From contig JAUCBJ010003016.1 in NCBI GenBank assembly GCA_032718475.1, positions 17,892-81,891 on the forward strand: a stretch of 64,000 bases of DNA. Direction: 5' to 3'. Origin of the DNA: Nemertoderma westbladi. Taxonomy: Eukaryota > Xenacoelomorpha > Nemertodermatida > Nemertodermatidae. The position numbers and the translations under genes were made by a program. Positions 35,321 to 47,700 of the stretch are shown one piece after another (within the stretch, counting starts at the first letter, position 1; each line of letters begins with the position of its first letter). The notes beneath the pieces were generated by a model that searched no databases, was not told where the DNA came from, and saw nothing but the letters and a program-made list of their open reading frames with translations.

Positions 35321-35907
35321 CAAGTTTTATCGTGATCAACGTCCTCGAAATCCCTTATACCATCAAAATTGTAATTTTTGAGCCAAGATCTAAAAAATTT
35401 CTAAAGTCCAGCAGTAGCTTCATCTCTACATCAGATAAAGAAACTAATTATACTCTCCTTCATGAATTTCGATGAACGATGGACGGTATATTCTTTTTAC
35501 TGGCGGTCTCCGAGGAATTTGAGGCATTTAGCACACTGAAGTCGGAACAGATTCAGGGTTTACTGAATATATCGCCCTTCGAAATGTACAATTATTAGTG
35601 GAAGCCGAAGGCCCTGGTGTCATCTGTTCACTGTTCTGTAGAAAAGCCCTGAGTAGTCGAACTAATTGCCACTGTCTGCTGTCATACTGTAGACCGAGCG
35701 CGCGAGCGGAATCTAAACACACAGCACTTTCCAGCTTTAACTGTTAGGCCTGTATACAGTTTCAGATACTCTATCCAGACTAAGATTAGGCCCCCACGGC
35801 GCCGTCGCTGCCAGCCCGTGTACGCGTGTAGACAGGTAGAAGTGATATTAAATAGTCAAATAAACACAGGTCGGGCGTAATCAGGTAATATAATAATGAT
35901 AAGGCAT

Positions 35908-36892
35908 CATGGGCGTGTCCAGAGGGGCAAAGGGGGCAAATGCCCCACCCCAAGATCCTTGGGGTAGGGCATCCCCCCCCCCCAAAGTGGGGCAAATACC
36001 TCCTTAGGATGCATCTATATTTGTGTAGTTGTGTATGATACCGTTTCAGTTTACCTGAGCTTACAGTAGTTCCCTTGTATAATTTTGTGTACACCAGACT
36101 TCCCGAGTCAAAATTGTTATTTTTGCTTTCAATAAAAGCATTAAAAATGTGTCTCCATCGATATTTCAACAATTAATGTACTATTAACTACTAGTAGTTG
36201 TACTGTAGTTCCAGCAAGGTGGTAGTGTGTCAAAGGTCGGCGTTTTATCACGTGTTGTCTCCAGCTGATGTTTAATGCTGATGCCCTAAGTTATCTTGTG
36301 TAACTAAACCGTAGCTATTTAGAAATAAACGTAATGTACCAAAATAATATGGTTATATTAAATAGAAAGAAGGCGGGGTAGCTGAGTTGGTTGAGCGCCG
36401 GGCCTGTATTCTAATAGTTGTAGGTTCGAGCCCGGGCAGTGTCCACTCAGCACTTCATCCCCAGGGGTCGATAAAATCGGGACTAGTCATAAAATGAGGA
36501 GTCTTCTGGTCGCCTCAGGCTTCGGCCCACGTTTAATTTGCTTGCTTCCAAATAGAATGAAAACTTTCTCTCAGCTATTCCTCAACGAAATTTGTATTTT
36601 CACACATATTTTGAATCCCTAAAACACTACCTTTCCAAATATACCAACGGCAACAAACCACTGTAGGTTTGACTAATAACTGCACTGCTAAGGTGGCAAA
36701 AATAAAAATGATGCTTCACCCAGAAGTAAGTAATCTCTATCACATTTCATGCATTCTCATGTGTAATTTGTCGAAAATTTGGGGGGGCGGGGAGGTCGCG
36801 TGCCCTGATTATGACACTACAGTATATATGGCAAACTATTTTTAATTCCAAAAGTTTGCCCCTCCCAAAGACAAATCATGGCTACGCCCCTG
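35908..36892. mobile_element. hAT-like non-autonomous element with 8-bp duplication
   Basis: The terminal inverted repeats are CATGGGCGTG (left) and CAGGGGCGTA (right, complement), followed inward by related GAGGGGCAAA / GAGGGGCAAAC segments. The flanks TAAGGCAT (35900-35907) and TTAGGCAT (36893-36900) fit a hAT-type 8-bp duplication with one mismatch. The CAGGGGCGTA-type terminus is common in invertebrate hAT-type MITEs. No transposase. It sits between the arms of the long inverted repeat and itself contains a SINE at 36368-36549. Confidence 0.7.
36368..36549 (+). mobile_element. tRNA-derived SINE
   Basis: Perfect RNA polymerase III boxes: TAGCTGAGTTGG (A-box) and GGTTCGAGCCC (B-box). They sit in a tRNA-like head GGCGGGG...GGGCAGTGTCC, followed by a tRNA-unrelated body (CACTTCATCCCCAGGGGTCG...AAATGAGGAGTC) and a TTGCTTGC-type tail. 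Direct repeats AAATAGAAAGA and AAATAGAATGA flank it. The acceptor stem does not pair, so it is not a functional tRNA gene. It probably relied on a partner LINE whose identity is not evident. Confidence 0.85.
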
Positions 36893-37094
36893 TTAGGCAT
36901 TGATGCCTAACAGCATAATGCAGTCAGCAGTAATGGAATGCCTAACGCAGTAGTGCAGTGCACAGCACATACCACATTCCAGCATACAAAATAATACACT
37001 ACATTACCGGACCAATTACCGGAGAAATGTACTTACTAGCTGGCACTTTAACTTTTCGACTGACACATTGGCCATTTTTGAAAATACTAGAATT

Positions 37095-37612
37095 TTATAA
37101 ACCTTGCCAATGAAATCAGCACATTCTAAAACCTCAGTAGCCAAACTATATAAGGCCAAATTACCAGTTTTGGCTATTTGAAAATTTCGAGCTACTTGTA
37201 ATTTTGGTGCTCTTTTAGTGTCTATTATAAAATAAACAATGAAGATTTTATTCTAATTTCGCTTTCGATTACTAATAATTAATTCGACTAACCAAAAAAG
37301 CAAAATATGGTTTAATGGTTATACCAAAGTCTTGAAGGGTGATGCTTGTATTTTGAATAATTTTTATAAATTCCAAAAAGTGCTGATATGATATGGGTGC
37401 CAGGAATTCCTCATATCTCGAAAACTATTGGAGCTATTCCATTTTTATGTGTCTCATCTGAAAGAGGACATAATTTTAATTAGGGACAAGTACTTTCGAC
37501 GCGCTAGACCTATTGTTTCAGGGGTTCTATCTTAGAGAAATAACTGGCCCACTAAATTTAGGGGCTTTGCAGCAGCTTGGCGGGTCGTATCTATATAGTA
37601 GGTCATGATCTC
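37095..37612 (-). repeat. Right arm of the long inverted repeat
   Basis: Reverse-complement partner of 34207-34690 with the same landmark order. The best-conserved part is 37380-37612. Confidence 0.85.
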
Positions 37613-38538
37613 AGGTTTCTTACATTAATACCAGGATTGAAACGCATACCTAATAGATGCATGGCGAAAATATAATTATTAGAAATATATGTAAGTGTAA
37701 TGGGATCCATAACAAATGAGCAAACCCTGTAATATGCCCACTAACAAACACCGAGAAGTGGGAAAACGTATTAAAGATAGCTAAATAAGGAATGGCTAAG
37801 GGCCATTACAGATCCAATAGTCAAGGTCGGCTTACGAGCTACTCCCGACACTAAAATGTAATTTTAATTGAAGCAAAAATTTACTACAGACTGTCATGTT
37901 AATCTAATGTGATTGGAATACGTACAGATTTTAAATCAAATTTCACAGCTTTCCCTTTGCAAGCCAGAGGGAACAAACAACCATATGATAGAATACCCCC
38001 TCCCCTGTTTACAGTTGAGATTGGGTGTGTGTGTGCATAGGCCGTATATGTGGTATTGGCTTGCTTGCACAATTTTTGTGATGTGCCGCCGCACTATAGC
38101 TCAAGATAAATTTTTTTAGCAAATTTTAATCTAAAGCATGCTTTCACATTCCTTTAATTAGTTTTAATTTAATTTCCTATGGATAATAAATAAATTATTA
38201 AATAAAGTAACGAATTATCACAATACAACTATTTCTGGAAGAAACAAATTTAATAAATATTATTGAACACTACACAGTAGTAGAAGTAGTAAGGGAATTA
38301 TACTTATACTTTCTAGGCAAAATTCCAATATTATTTAATGTTTAAGAATCCTAGAAAATATACTAAAAATTAATTGATGATTTATGACTCAGTGGTATAG
38401 GTCTGACGTTAATTTGTATCTTTTTAAAGTAACATAATATTATGAAAATGAAAAAGGTAATAAGGTATTTGTAAATAAAAAAAAGTCAAAGTAAAATTGC
38501 AATTGGTTTCCGACTCACTCTTTTAATTTTAACCTCAC
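37613..38538. other. Intron 1, proximal part
   Basis: AT-rich. Ends at the exon 1 donor CAG|GTGAGG on the minus strand. Nothing else recognised. Confidence 0.45.
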
Positions 38539-38781
38539 CTGATCTTTTTCAATGATTTCGTGTAGCTGAGAAATGGAAACTCCGAATTCGAGGCATAGTA
38601 CCTCGGCGTGATGCGCCACTGGTCGGATTTCCTTTGTATAGTTTCGAGAAGAAAATAAATTCACAATGAGTTGGTGTTCATATGTGGTCTCATTGGTCAT
38701 GGCAACAGCTACCGGAAGCAATCCTCCATAGATACAGACGAAACCCAATATAAGACCAGAAATCCGCCAATTTAAATACAT
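38539..38781 (-). CDS. CHRNA-like: Nicotinic ACh receptor alpha-type subunit, exon 1 (start)
   Basis: Encodes residues 1-81. The ATG at 38781 has A at -3 and opens a signal peptide (hydrophobic ISGLILGFVCIYGGLLP, likely cleaved near AVA-MT, about residue 27). The mature N-terminus has the family helix and first strands: YEHQLIVNLFSSRNYTKEIR, PVAHHAEVLCLEFGVSISQL and EIIEKDQ. NET and NYT are possible N-glycosylation sites. The donor is GATCAG|GTGAGG, phase 0, which joins to exon 2 as KDQVMKTSIW, the family's NQVLTTN-type segment. As a membrane channel subunit it would enter the secretory pathway through this exon. Confidence 0.93.
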
Positions 38782-39989
38782 TCTTATCCAATATGTAAAG
38801 TTAAGTTAACTATATTATCTACGTCAATAATTACATATCGTATCAAGCACGTTAAGTAAAAACCTTACCGGTAGGTGTGTTAGTACCAAAGTATGAAGTA
38901 CGAACAGGGTAAGACTGTGCATAACCACATCATGACTCATATATACATAGCCATATATACACGTTGGCTGACTGACTGGCGTGAATTGTTTAAACATTTC
39001 AAAGTAATTGCTAGACACCCATTGCGGCCAGTCTTGCAAAAGCTTGAAATGTATTACATTCAAACACGTAAGCCCGCTATCAACAAGCAGAAACGTGATT
39101 GTCGTAAGTTTGTGGTGCTGCTTCCCAGTGGTTAGTTACTTACCTTACAGACCTCTCTCTTCATTCAATACTCGTTCTGTCTCCCTTTGTGAATTTCTCT
39201 GTACATTTCCTTCCTTGGCCTCCTGAGAATGCCTTCAGCTGCGGGGCGAAACCTACCGATCAGCTAGCTGCTGTCAGCTGATCACTGATAGCATGCAACG
39301 TCTAGGTCCTGTTGCTTTTTAGTTTTATATATTATCTACAATATGACCCGGAGTGGGTGGTTTAGTGCTACAGAACAATTTATTTTACAGAAGGCCTACA
39401 GACGTACAGTACAGTTTACAGTACGGTAGTTGGGAGATGTGGGAGGTTGGAGGTGTGGGATTAAATTATTATGGATAAAGCCAATAGTTTATTTTGGCGA
39501 AACGTTATTTATAAATTGTTATTGAACAATTGATTTTGGAGTGACTCAGAAGGGACGAATCACGTATGTGAGAGCTGTGTGGAATTTGTTTTTACAGTAA
39601 ATCACTAAAATGAAACCATATAATTTATTGTGATATAATTAATGTACTGACGGGCCGCAGGAACCGGTAGTAATATGCCTGGCTTGGCCTTACAACTACC
39701 GAACAAGAAGCCATCTCTTCATTTAGCAGTTTCTGTGGGTGATGATTGTTGTCCTTTTATTCGCAGAATAAATAACTCCAAACTCGATTACAATTTAGCA
39801 ATATAAATTACAAAACATATAACTCATCAAACAACTCATGTCGTTAAAATTTTAAACTATTCGGTATTTATGATTATAAAATTGCATAAACACAATCTGA
39901 AATTCGTTGACAATTAGCTGTGATATGTGCGTTTAAAAGTTACATGGTTGTGCATCTGGGCAGGGCTATTTTATTATATTTAATAAATA
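38782..39989 (-). other. 5' flank of the receptor gene, candidate 5' UTR intron
   Basis: On the gene strand CTGTAAG|GTAAGT at 39144/39143 is a near-perfect splice donor. The bases just before the start codon read GGATAAG|AATG, a possible acceptor. A 5' untranslated exon ending at 39144 with a ~360-bp intron is therefore plausible but unproven. A short near-palindrome GATCAGCT...CAGCTGATC lies at about 39258-39283. No TATA box can be assigned with confidence. Confidence 0.3.
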
Positions 39990-41335
39990 CACCATATTCT
40001 GGAATATTTTGTTTATTGCATACTTAGCTGGGCAACCTGGAGCAACCAAGCCATGTCCTGGAATAGTGTCGTTATTCAGGTACCTGCCCCACCCCCCCCC
40101 CCCCCCCCCCAATTTTTCTACAAATCTTAATGAGATTGCATTAAATTTGAAACTGAGATGGTTTCACCTCCCTCCTCCTTGCTGGGTGAGCTAGAATTTT
40201 TATTTTCGCTTTCATTTTTTAGCTACAAGCGTTTAAAAAAGGTGTCGCCGGTGATATTTCACCAGTTACACTGCAGTTATTCTTCAACCTTATAGTGATT
40301 TGTTGATATTGATGAAAGCTAGCCATGTAAGGATTCCAAATATGTAACATAATCTGAATTTACGAAAACTGGTCACTAGTAAAAGATCCAGTTTTACACA
40401 CACCTTAAAGATTTGAAGCCTTAATCTGAATTTGGTTGGGAAATAACTGAGATATGAGCGTTCAAAAGTTGCATGGTTTTGCATCTGCATGAGGCTAATT
40501 TATTCTATTAAATAAAAACACTTTATTCTAGAACATTTTGTTTATTTATGAATAGCTACGAAAGAGGTATTGCATTGTTGCCCAGCTACGTATGGAATAA
40601 ACAAAATGTTCTAGAATATGGTGCATTAATTAAATAGAATAAATGGCCTGCAGGGGAAGGGAAACAAATACATGCAACATTCGAATGACCATATCTCAGG
40701 TATTTCCTAATCAAATTCAAATATTTTTACATATTTGGAATCCTTGCATGGGCATCTTTCTATTGGTACCATCAAATCACTATAAGGTTGAAGAATGATT
40801 GCACTGTGACCTGTGAAATATCGCCGGAGACACCTTTTTCAAACGCTTGCGGGAGGTGAAACTGTCTCTTTCAAATTTCATGCAAACTTATTAAGATTTG
40901 TAGAAAACAATAGGGGGGCAGGTACCTGAATAACGACACTATATTCCAGGTGATGTAATCATGTATTCCATGTAATCAAGTTAATACGTAGCTAATTCAT
41001 ACTTAAACAAAATGTTCCAGAATATGGGATATAGATTAAAATAGTCTCGCGCTGCTACAAAACAATGCATCTTTCTTACGTTTATATCTCAGCGGAAGAA
41101 TAACTGCGGTGTAACTGGTGCAATATCGACGGAGACAACTTTTTTAAACGCTTGTTTCTAAGAAATGAGTGCAAATGTAAAAATTCTGACTCACTCACCA
41201 CGGAGGAGCAGTTGAGTGAAACCATCTATCTTTCAAATTTCATGGATCATGGAATCTCATTAAGATTAGGGGAATAGGGGGGGGGGGGGGGGGGGGTGTA
41301 CCAAAATAACGACACTATATTACAGGACATATTAT
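39990..41335. repeat. Alternating inverted repeats with C/G homopolymers
   Basis: A segment with GTGTCGTTATTCAGGTACCTG, a C run (about 40089-40112), ATTTTTCTACAAATCTTAAT, GTTTCACCTCCC, AAACGCGTTT-like text and CAGTTACACTGCAGTTATTC occurs forward at about 40060-40300. It recurs in reverse at about 40780-40950 and again in reverse at about 41090-41330, where the run is about 20 G (41277-41297). A separate palindrome centred near 40567 pairs TTCTAGAACATTTTGTTTAT with its inverse. This is likely a degraded foldback family. No coding. Confidence 0.75.
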
Positions 41336-41735
41336 TGAAATGTGGTATTCGAATAGTTAAATAAACGGTTTTATTATAAGGAACCGTAAGCCTACTATTA
41401 ACTGAATAATAGGTTCACACCAGTCGAGCAGTCCAATCAATCAATCATGACACCGAAGAGAGAAGAAGTTTCACTAATATCGTACCCCTACGCCAAGACT
41501 CACTATACTTAGTAGTGGTTCGCAATATTCTCCTCTATAAATTAATTTAAAATCAAAACAAAAGCAAAGGATGCCATTTAGCTAATCTAAGGAGAGAATA
41601 ATAGTCATAGAAAATAATAAAAGAATCCCCGCAATGCCACTAATCAGGCAAAAGGGCATCAATAATGAACTCTTCAGAAATGAGACAGATTCTACTCTAT
41701 ACCAGAATAATTAATACTTCTAGTATTAATGTATC
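41336..41735. other. Spacer before the 56-bp array
   Basis: No gene or repeat recognised in this AT-rich stretch. Confidence 0.4.
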
Positions 41736-44700
41736 TATGTATCAACGTTGTACCCATGTGCCTGCCCTGCACCCAGATCCACCTACCTATCTATGTATCT
41801 ACGTTGTACCCGTGTGCCTGCCCCGCACCCAGATCCACCTACCTATCTATGTATCTACGTTGTACCCGTGTGCCTGCCCCGCACCCAGATCCACCTACCT
41901 ATCTATGTATCTACGTTGTACCCGTGTGCCTGCCAGGCACCCAGATCCACCTACTTATCTATGTATCTACGTTGTACCCGTGTGCCTGCCCCGCACCCAG
42001 ATCCACCTACCTATCTATATATCAACGTTGTACCCGTGTGCCTGCCCCGCACCCAGATCCACCTACCTATCTATGTATCTACGTTGTACCCGTGTGCCTG
42101 CCCCGCACCCAGATCCACCTACTTATCTATGTATCTACGTTGTACCCGTGTGCCTGCCCTGCCCCGCACCCAGATCCACCTACTTATCTATGTATCTACG
42201 TTGTACCCGTGTGCCTGGCCCGCACCCAGATCCACCTACCTATCTATGTATCTACGTTGTACCCGTGTGCCTGCCCCGCACCCAGATCCACCTACCTATC
42301 TATGTATCTACGTTGTACCCGTGTGCCTGCCAGGCACCCAGATCCACCTACTTATCTATGTATCTACGTTGTACCCGTGTGCCTGCCCCGCACCCAGATC
42401 CACCTACCTATCTATGTATCTACGTTGTACCCGTGTGCCTGCCCCGCACCCAGATCCACCTACCTATCTATATATCTACGTTGTACCCGTGTGCCTGCCC
42501 CGCACCCAGATCCACCTACCTATATATGTATCTACGTTGTACCCGTGTGCCTGCCCCGCACCCAGATCCACCTACCTATCTATGTATCTACGTTGTACCC
42601 GTGTGCCTGCCCCGCACCCAGATCCACCTACCTATCTATGTATCTACGTTGTACCCGTGTGACTGCCCCGCACCCAGATCCACCTACTTATCTATGTATC
42701 TACGTTGTACCCGTGTGCCTGCCCCGCACCCAGATCCACCTACCTATCTATGTATCTACGTTGTACCCGTGTGCCTGCCCCGCACCCAGATCCTCCTACT
42801 TATCTATGTATCTACGTTGTACCCGTGTGCCTGCCCCGCACCCAGATCCACATACCTATCTATGTATCTACGTTGTACCCGTGTGCCTGCCCCGCACCCA
42901 GTTCCACCTACCTATCTATGTATCTACGTTGTACCCGTGTGCCTGCCCTGCCCTGCGCCCAGATCCACCTACTTATCTATGTATCTACGTTGTACCCGTG
43001 TGCCTGCCAGGCACCCAGATCCACCTACTTATCTATGTATCTACGTTGTACCCGTGTGCCTGCCCTGCCCCGCACCCAGATCCACCTACTTGACTATGTA
43101 TTTACGTTGTACCCGTGTGCCTGCCAGGCACCCAGATCCACCTACCTATCTATGTATCTACGTTGTACCCGTGTGCCTGCCCCGCACCCAGTTCCACCTA
43201 CCTATCTATGTATCTACGTTGTACCCGTGTGCCTGCCCTGCCCTTGCGCCCAGATCCACCTACTTATCTATGTATCTACGTTGTACCCGTGTGCCTGCCA
43301 GGCACCCAGATCCACCTACCTCTCTATGTATCTACGTTGTACCCGTGTGTCTGCCCTGCCCTGCACCCAGATCCACCTACCTATATATGTATCTACGTTG
43401 TACCCGTGTGACTGCCAAGAACCCAGATTCACCTACCTATCTATGTATCTCCGTTGTACCCGTGTGACTGCCAGGCACCCAGATCCACCTACCTATCTAT
43501 GTATCTACGTTGTACCCGTGTGGCTGCCAAGCACCCAGATCCACCTACCTATCTATGTATCTACGTTGTACCCGTGTGCCTGCCCTGCACCCAGATCCAC
43601 CTACTTATCTATGTATCTACGTTGTACCCGTGTGTTGTACCCGTGTGCCTGCCCGGCACCCAGATCCATCAACCTATCTATGTATCTACGTTATACCCGT
43701 GTGCCGCCCGGCACCCAGATCCATCTACCTATCTATGTATCTACGTTGTACCCGTGTGCCTGCCAGGCACCCAGATCCACCTACCTATCTATGTATCTAC
43801 GTTATACCCGTGTGCCGCCCTGCACCCAGATCCACCAACTTATCTATGTATCTACGTTGCACCCGTGTGCCTGCCCTGCACCCAGATCCACCTACTTAGC
43901 TATGGATCTACGTTGTACCCGTGTGTTGTACCCGTGTGCCTGCCAAGCACCCAGATCCACCTACCTATCTATGTATCTACGTTGTACCCGTGTGCCTGCC
44001 CTGCACCCAGATCCACCTACTTATCTATGTATCTACGTTGTACCCGTGTGTTGTACCCGTGTGCCTGCCCGGCACCCAGATCCATCTACCTATCTATGTA
44101 TCTACGTTGTACCCGTGTGCCTGCCAGGCACCCAGATCCACCTACTTATCTATGTATCTACGTTGTACCCGTGTGCCTGCCAGGCACCCAGATCCACCTA
44201 CTTATCTATGTATATACGTTGTACCCGTGTGTCTGCCCTGCCCTGCACCCAGATCCACCAACTTATCTATGTATCTACGTTGTACCCGTGTGCCTGCCCT
44301 GCACCCAGATCCACCTACCTCTCTATGTATCTACGTTGTACCCGTGTGCCTGCCCTGCACCCAGATCCACCTACCTATCTATGTATCTACGTTGTACCCG
44401 TGTACCTGCCAGGCACCCAGATCCACCTACCTATCTATGTATCTACGTTGTACCCGTGTGCCTGCCAGGCACCCAGATCCACCTACCTATCTATGTATCT
44501 ACGTTGTACCCGTGTGCCTGCCAGGCACCCAGATCCACCTACTTATCTATGTATATACGTTGTACCCGTGTGTCTGCCCTGCCCTGCACCCAGATCCACC
44601 AACTTATCTATGTATCTACGTTGTACCCGTGTGCCTGCCCTGCACCCAGATCCACCTACCTATCTATGTATCTACGTTGTACCCGTGTGCCTGCCCTGCC

Positions 44701-47700
44701 CTGCCCTGCGCCCAGATCCACCTACCTATCCATGTATCTACGTTGTACCCGTGTGCCTGCCAGGCACCCAGATCCACCTACTTATCTATGTATCTACGTT
44801 GTACCCGTGTGCCTGCCCCGCACCCAGATCCACCTACCTATCTATGTATCTACGTTGTACCCGTGTGCCTGCCCGGCACCCAGATCCACCTACTTATCTA
44901 TGTATCTACGTTGTACCCGTGTGTTGTACCCGTGTGCCTGCCCGGCACCCAGATCCATCTACCTATCTATGTATCTACGTTGTACCCGTGTGCCTGCCCC
45001 GCACCCAGATCCACCTACCTATCTATGTATCTACGTTGTACCCGTGTGCCTGCCCCGCACCCAGATCCACCTACCTATCTATGTATCTACGTTGTACCCT
45101 TGTGCCTGCCCGGCACCCAGATCCACCTACTTATCTATGTATCTACGTTGTACCCGTGTGCCTGCCAGGCACCCAGATCCACCTACTTATCTATGTATCT
45201 ACGTTGTACCCGTGTGCCTGCCAGGCACCCAGATCCACCTACTTATCTATGTATCTACGTTGTACCCGTGTGCCTGCCAGGCACCCAGATCCACCTACCT
45301 ATCTAGGTATCTACGTTGTACCCGTGTGCCTGCCCGGCGCCCAGATCCACCTACCTATACATGTATCTACGTTGTACCCGTGTGCCTGCCAGGCACCCAG
45401 ATCCACCTACTTATCTATGTATCTACGTTGTACCCGTGTGCCTGCCCGGCACCCAGATCCACCTACTTATCTATGTATCTACGTTGTACCCGTGTGCCTG
45501 CCAGGCACCCAGATCCACCTACTTATCTATGTATCTACGTTGTACCCGTGTGCCTGCCAGGCACCCAGATCCACCTACTTATCTATGTATCTACGTTGTA
45601 CCCGTGTGCCTGCCCGGCGCCCAGATCCACCTACCTATCCATGTATCTACGTTGTACCCGTGTGCCTGCCAGGCACCCAGATCCACCTACTTATCTATGT
45701 ATCTACGTTGTACCCGTGTGCCTGCCAGGCACCCAGATCCACCTACTTATCTATGTATATACGTTGTACCCGTGTGTCTGCCCTGCCCTGCACCCAGATC
45801 CACCAACTTATCTATGTATCTACGTTGTACCCGTGTGCCTGCCCTGCACCCAGATCCACCTACCTCTCTATGTATCTACGTTGTACCCGTGTGCCTGCCC
45901 TGCACCCAGATCCACCTACCTATCTATGTATCTACGTTGTACCCGTGTACCTGCCAGGCACCCAGATCCACCTACCTATCTATGTATCTACGTTGTACCC
46001 GTGTGCCTGCCAGGCACCCAGATCCACCTACCTATCTATGTATCTACGTTGTACCCGTGTGCCTGCCAGGCACCCAGATCCACCTACTTATCTATGTATA
46101 TACGTTGTACCCGTGTGTCTGCCCTGCCCTGCACCCAGATCCACCAACTTATCTATGTATCTACGTTGTACCCGTGTGCCTGCCCTGCACCCAGATCCAC
46201 CTACCTATCTATGTATCTACGTTGTACCCGTGTGCCTGCCCTGCCCTGCCCTGCGCCCAGATCCACCTACCTATCCATGTATCTACGTTGTACCCGTGTG
46301 CCTGCCAGGCACCCAGATCCACCTACTTATCTATGTATCTACGTTGTACCCGTGTGCCTGCCCCGCACCCAGATCCACCTACCTATCTATGTATCTACGT
46401 TGTACCCGTGTGCCTGCCCGGCACCCAGATCCACCTACTTATCTATGTATCTACGTTGTACCCGTGTGTTGTACCCGTGTGCCTGCCCGGCACCCAGATC
46501 CATCTACCTATCTATGTATCTACGTTGTACCCGTGTGCCTGCCCCGCACCCAGATCCACCTACCTATCTATGTATCTACGTTGTACCCGTGTGCCTGCCC
46601 CGCACCCAGATCCACCTACCTATCTATGTATCTACGTTGTACCCTTGTGCCTGCCCCGCACCCAGATCCACCTACCTATCTATGTATCTACGTTGTACCC
46701 GTGTGCCTGCCAGGCACCCAGATCTACCTACCTATCTATGTATCTACGTTGTACCCGTGTGCCTGCCCCGCACCCAGATCCACCTACCTATCTATGTATC
46801 TACGTTGTACCCGTGTGCCTGCCAGGCACCCAGATCCACCTACCTATCTATGTATCTACGTTGTACCCGTGTGCCTGCCCCGCACCCAGATCCACCTACC
46901 TATCTATGTATCTACGTTGTACCCGTGTGCCTGCCAGGCACCCAGATCCACCTACCTATCTATGTATCTACGTTGTACCCGTGTGCCTACCCTGTCCTGC
47001 ACCCAGATCCACCTACCTATCTATGTATCTACGTTGTACCCGTGTGCCTGCCCTGCACCCAGATCCACCTACCTATCTATGTATCTACGTTGTACCCGTG
47101 TGCCTGCCAGGCACCCAGATCCACCTACCTATCTATGTATCTACGTTGTACCCGTGTGCCTGCCCTGTCCTGCACCCAGATCCACCTACCTATCTATGTA
47201 TCTACGTTGTACCCGTGTGCCTGCCCTGCACCCAGATCCACCTACTTATCTATTTATCTACGTTGTACCCGTGTGCCTGCCCCGCACCCAGATCCACCTA
47301 CCTATCTATGTATATACGTTGTACCCGTGTGTCTGCCCTGCCCTGCACCCAGATCCACCTACCTATCTATGTATCTACGTTGTACCCGTGTGCCTGCCAG
47401 GCACCCAGATCCACCTACCTATCTATGTATCTACGTTGTACCCGTGTGCCTGCCCCGCACCCAGATCCACCTACCTATCTATGTATCTACGTTGTACCCG
47501 TGTGCCTGCCAGGCACCCAGACCCACCTACCTATCTATGTATCTACGTTGTACCCGTGTGCCTGCCCTGCACCCAGATCCACCTACCTATCTATGTATCT
47601 ACGTTGTACCTGTGTGCCTGCCAGGCACCCAGATCCACCTACTTATCTATTTATCTACGTTGTACCCGTGTGCCTGCCCCGCACCCAGATCCACCTACCT

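Noticed and set aside
34913-35475. 127- and 60-codon plus-strand frames
   Set aside because: They translate the ~157-bp direct repeats of the foldback element and contain no known motif.
36368-36549. Functional tRNA gene
   Set aside because: Both Pol III boxes are perfect but the acceptor stem does not pair, a tRNA-unrelated body follows and direct repeats flank it: a SINE.
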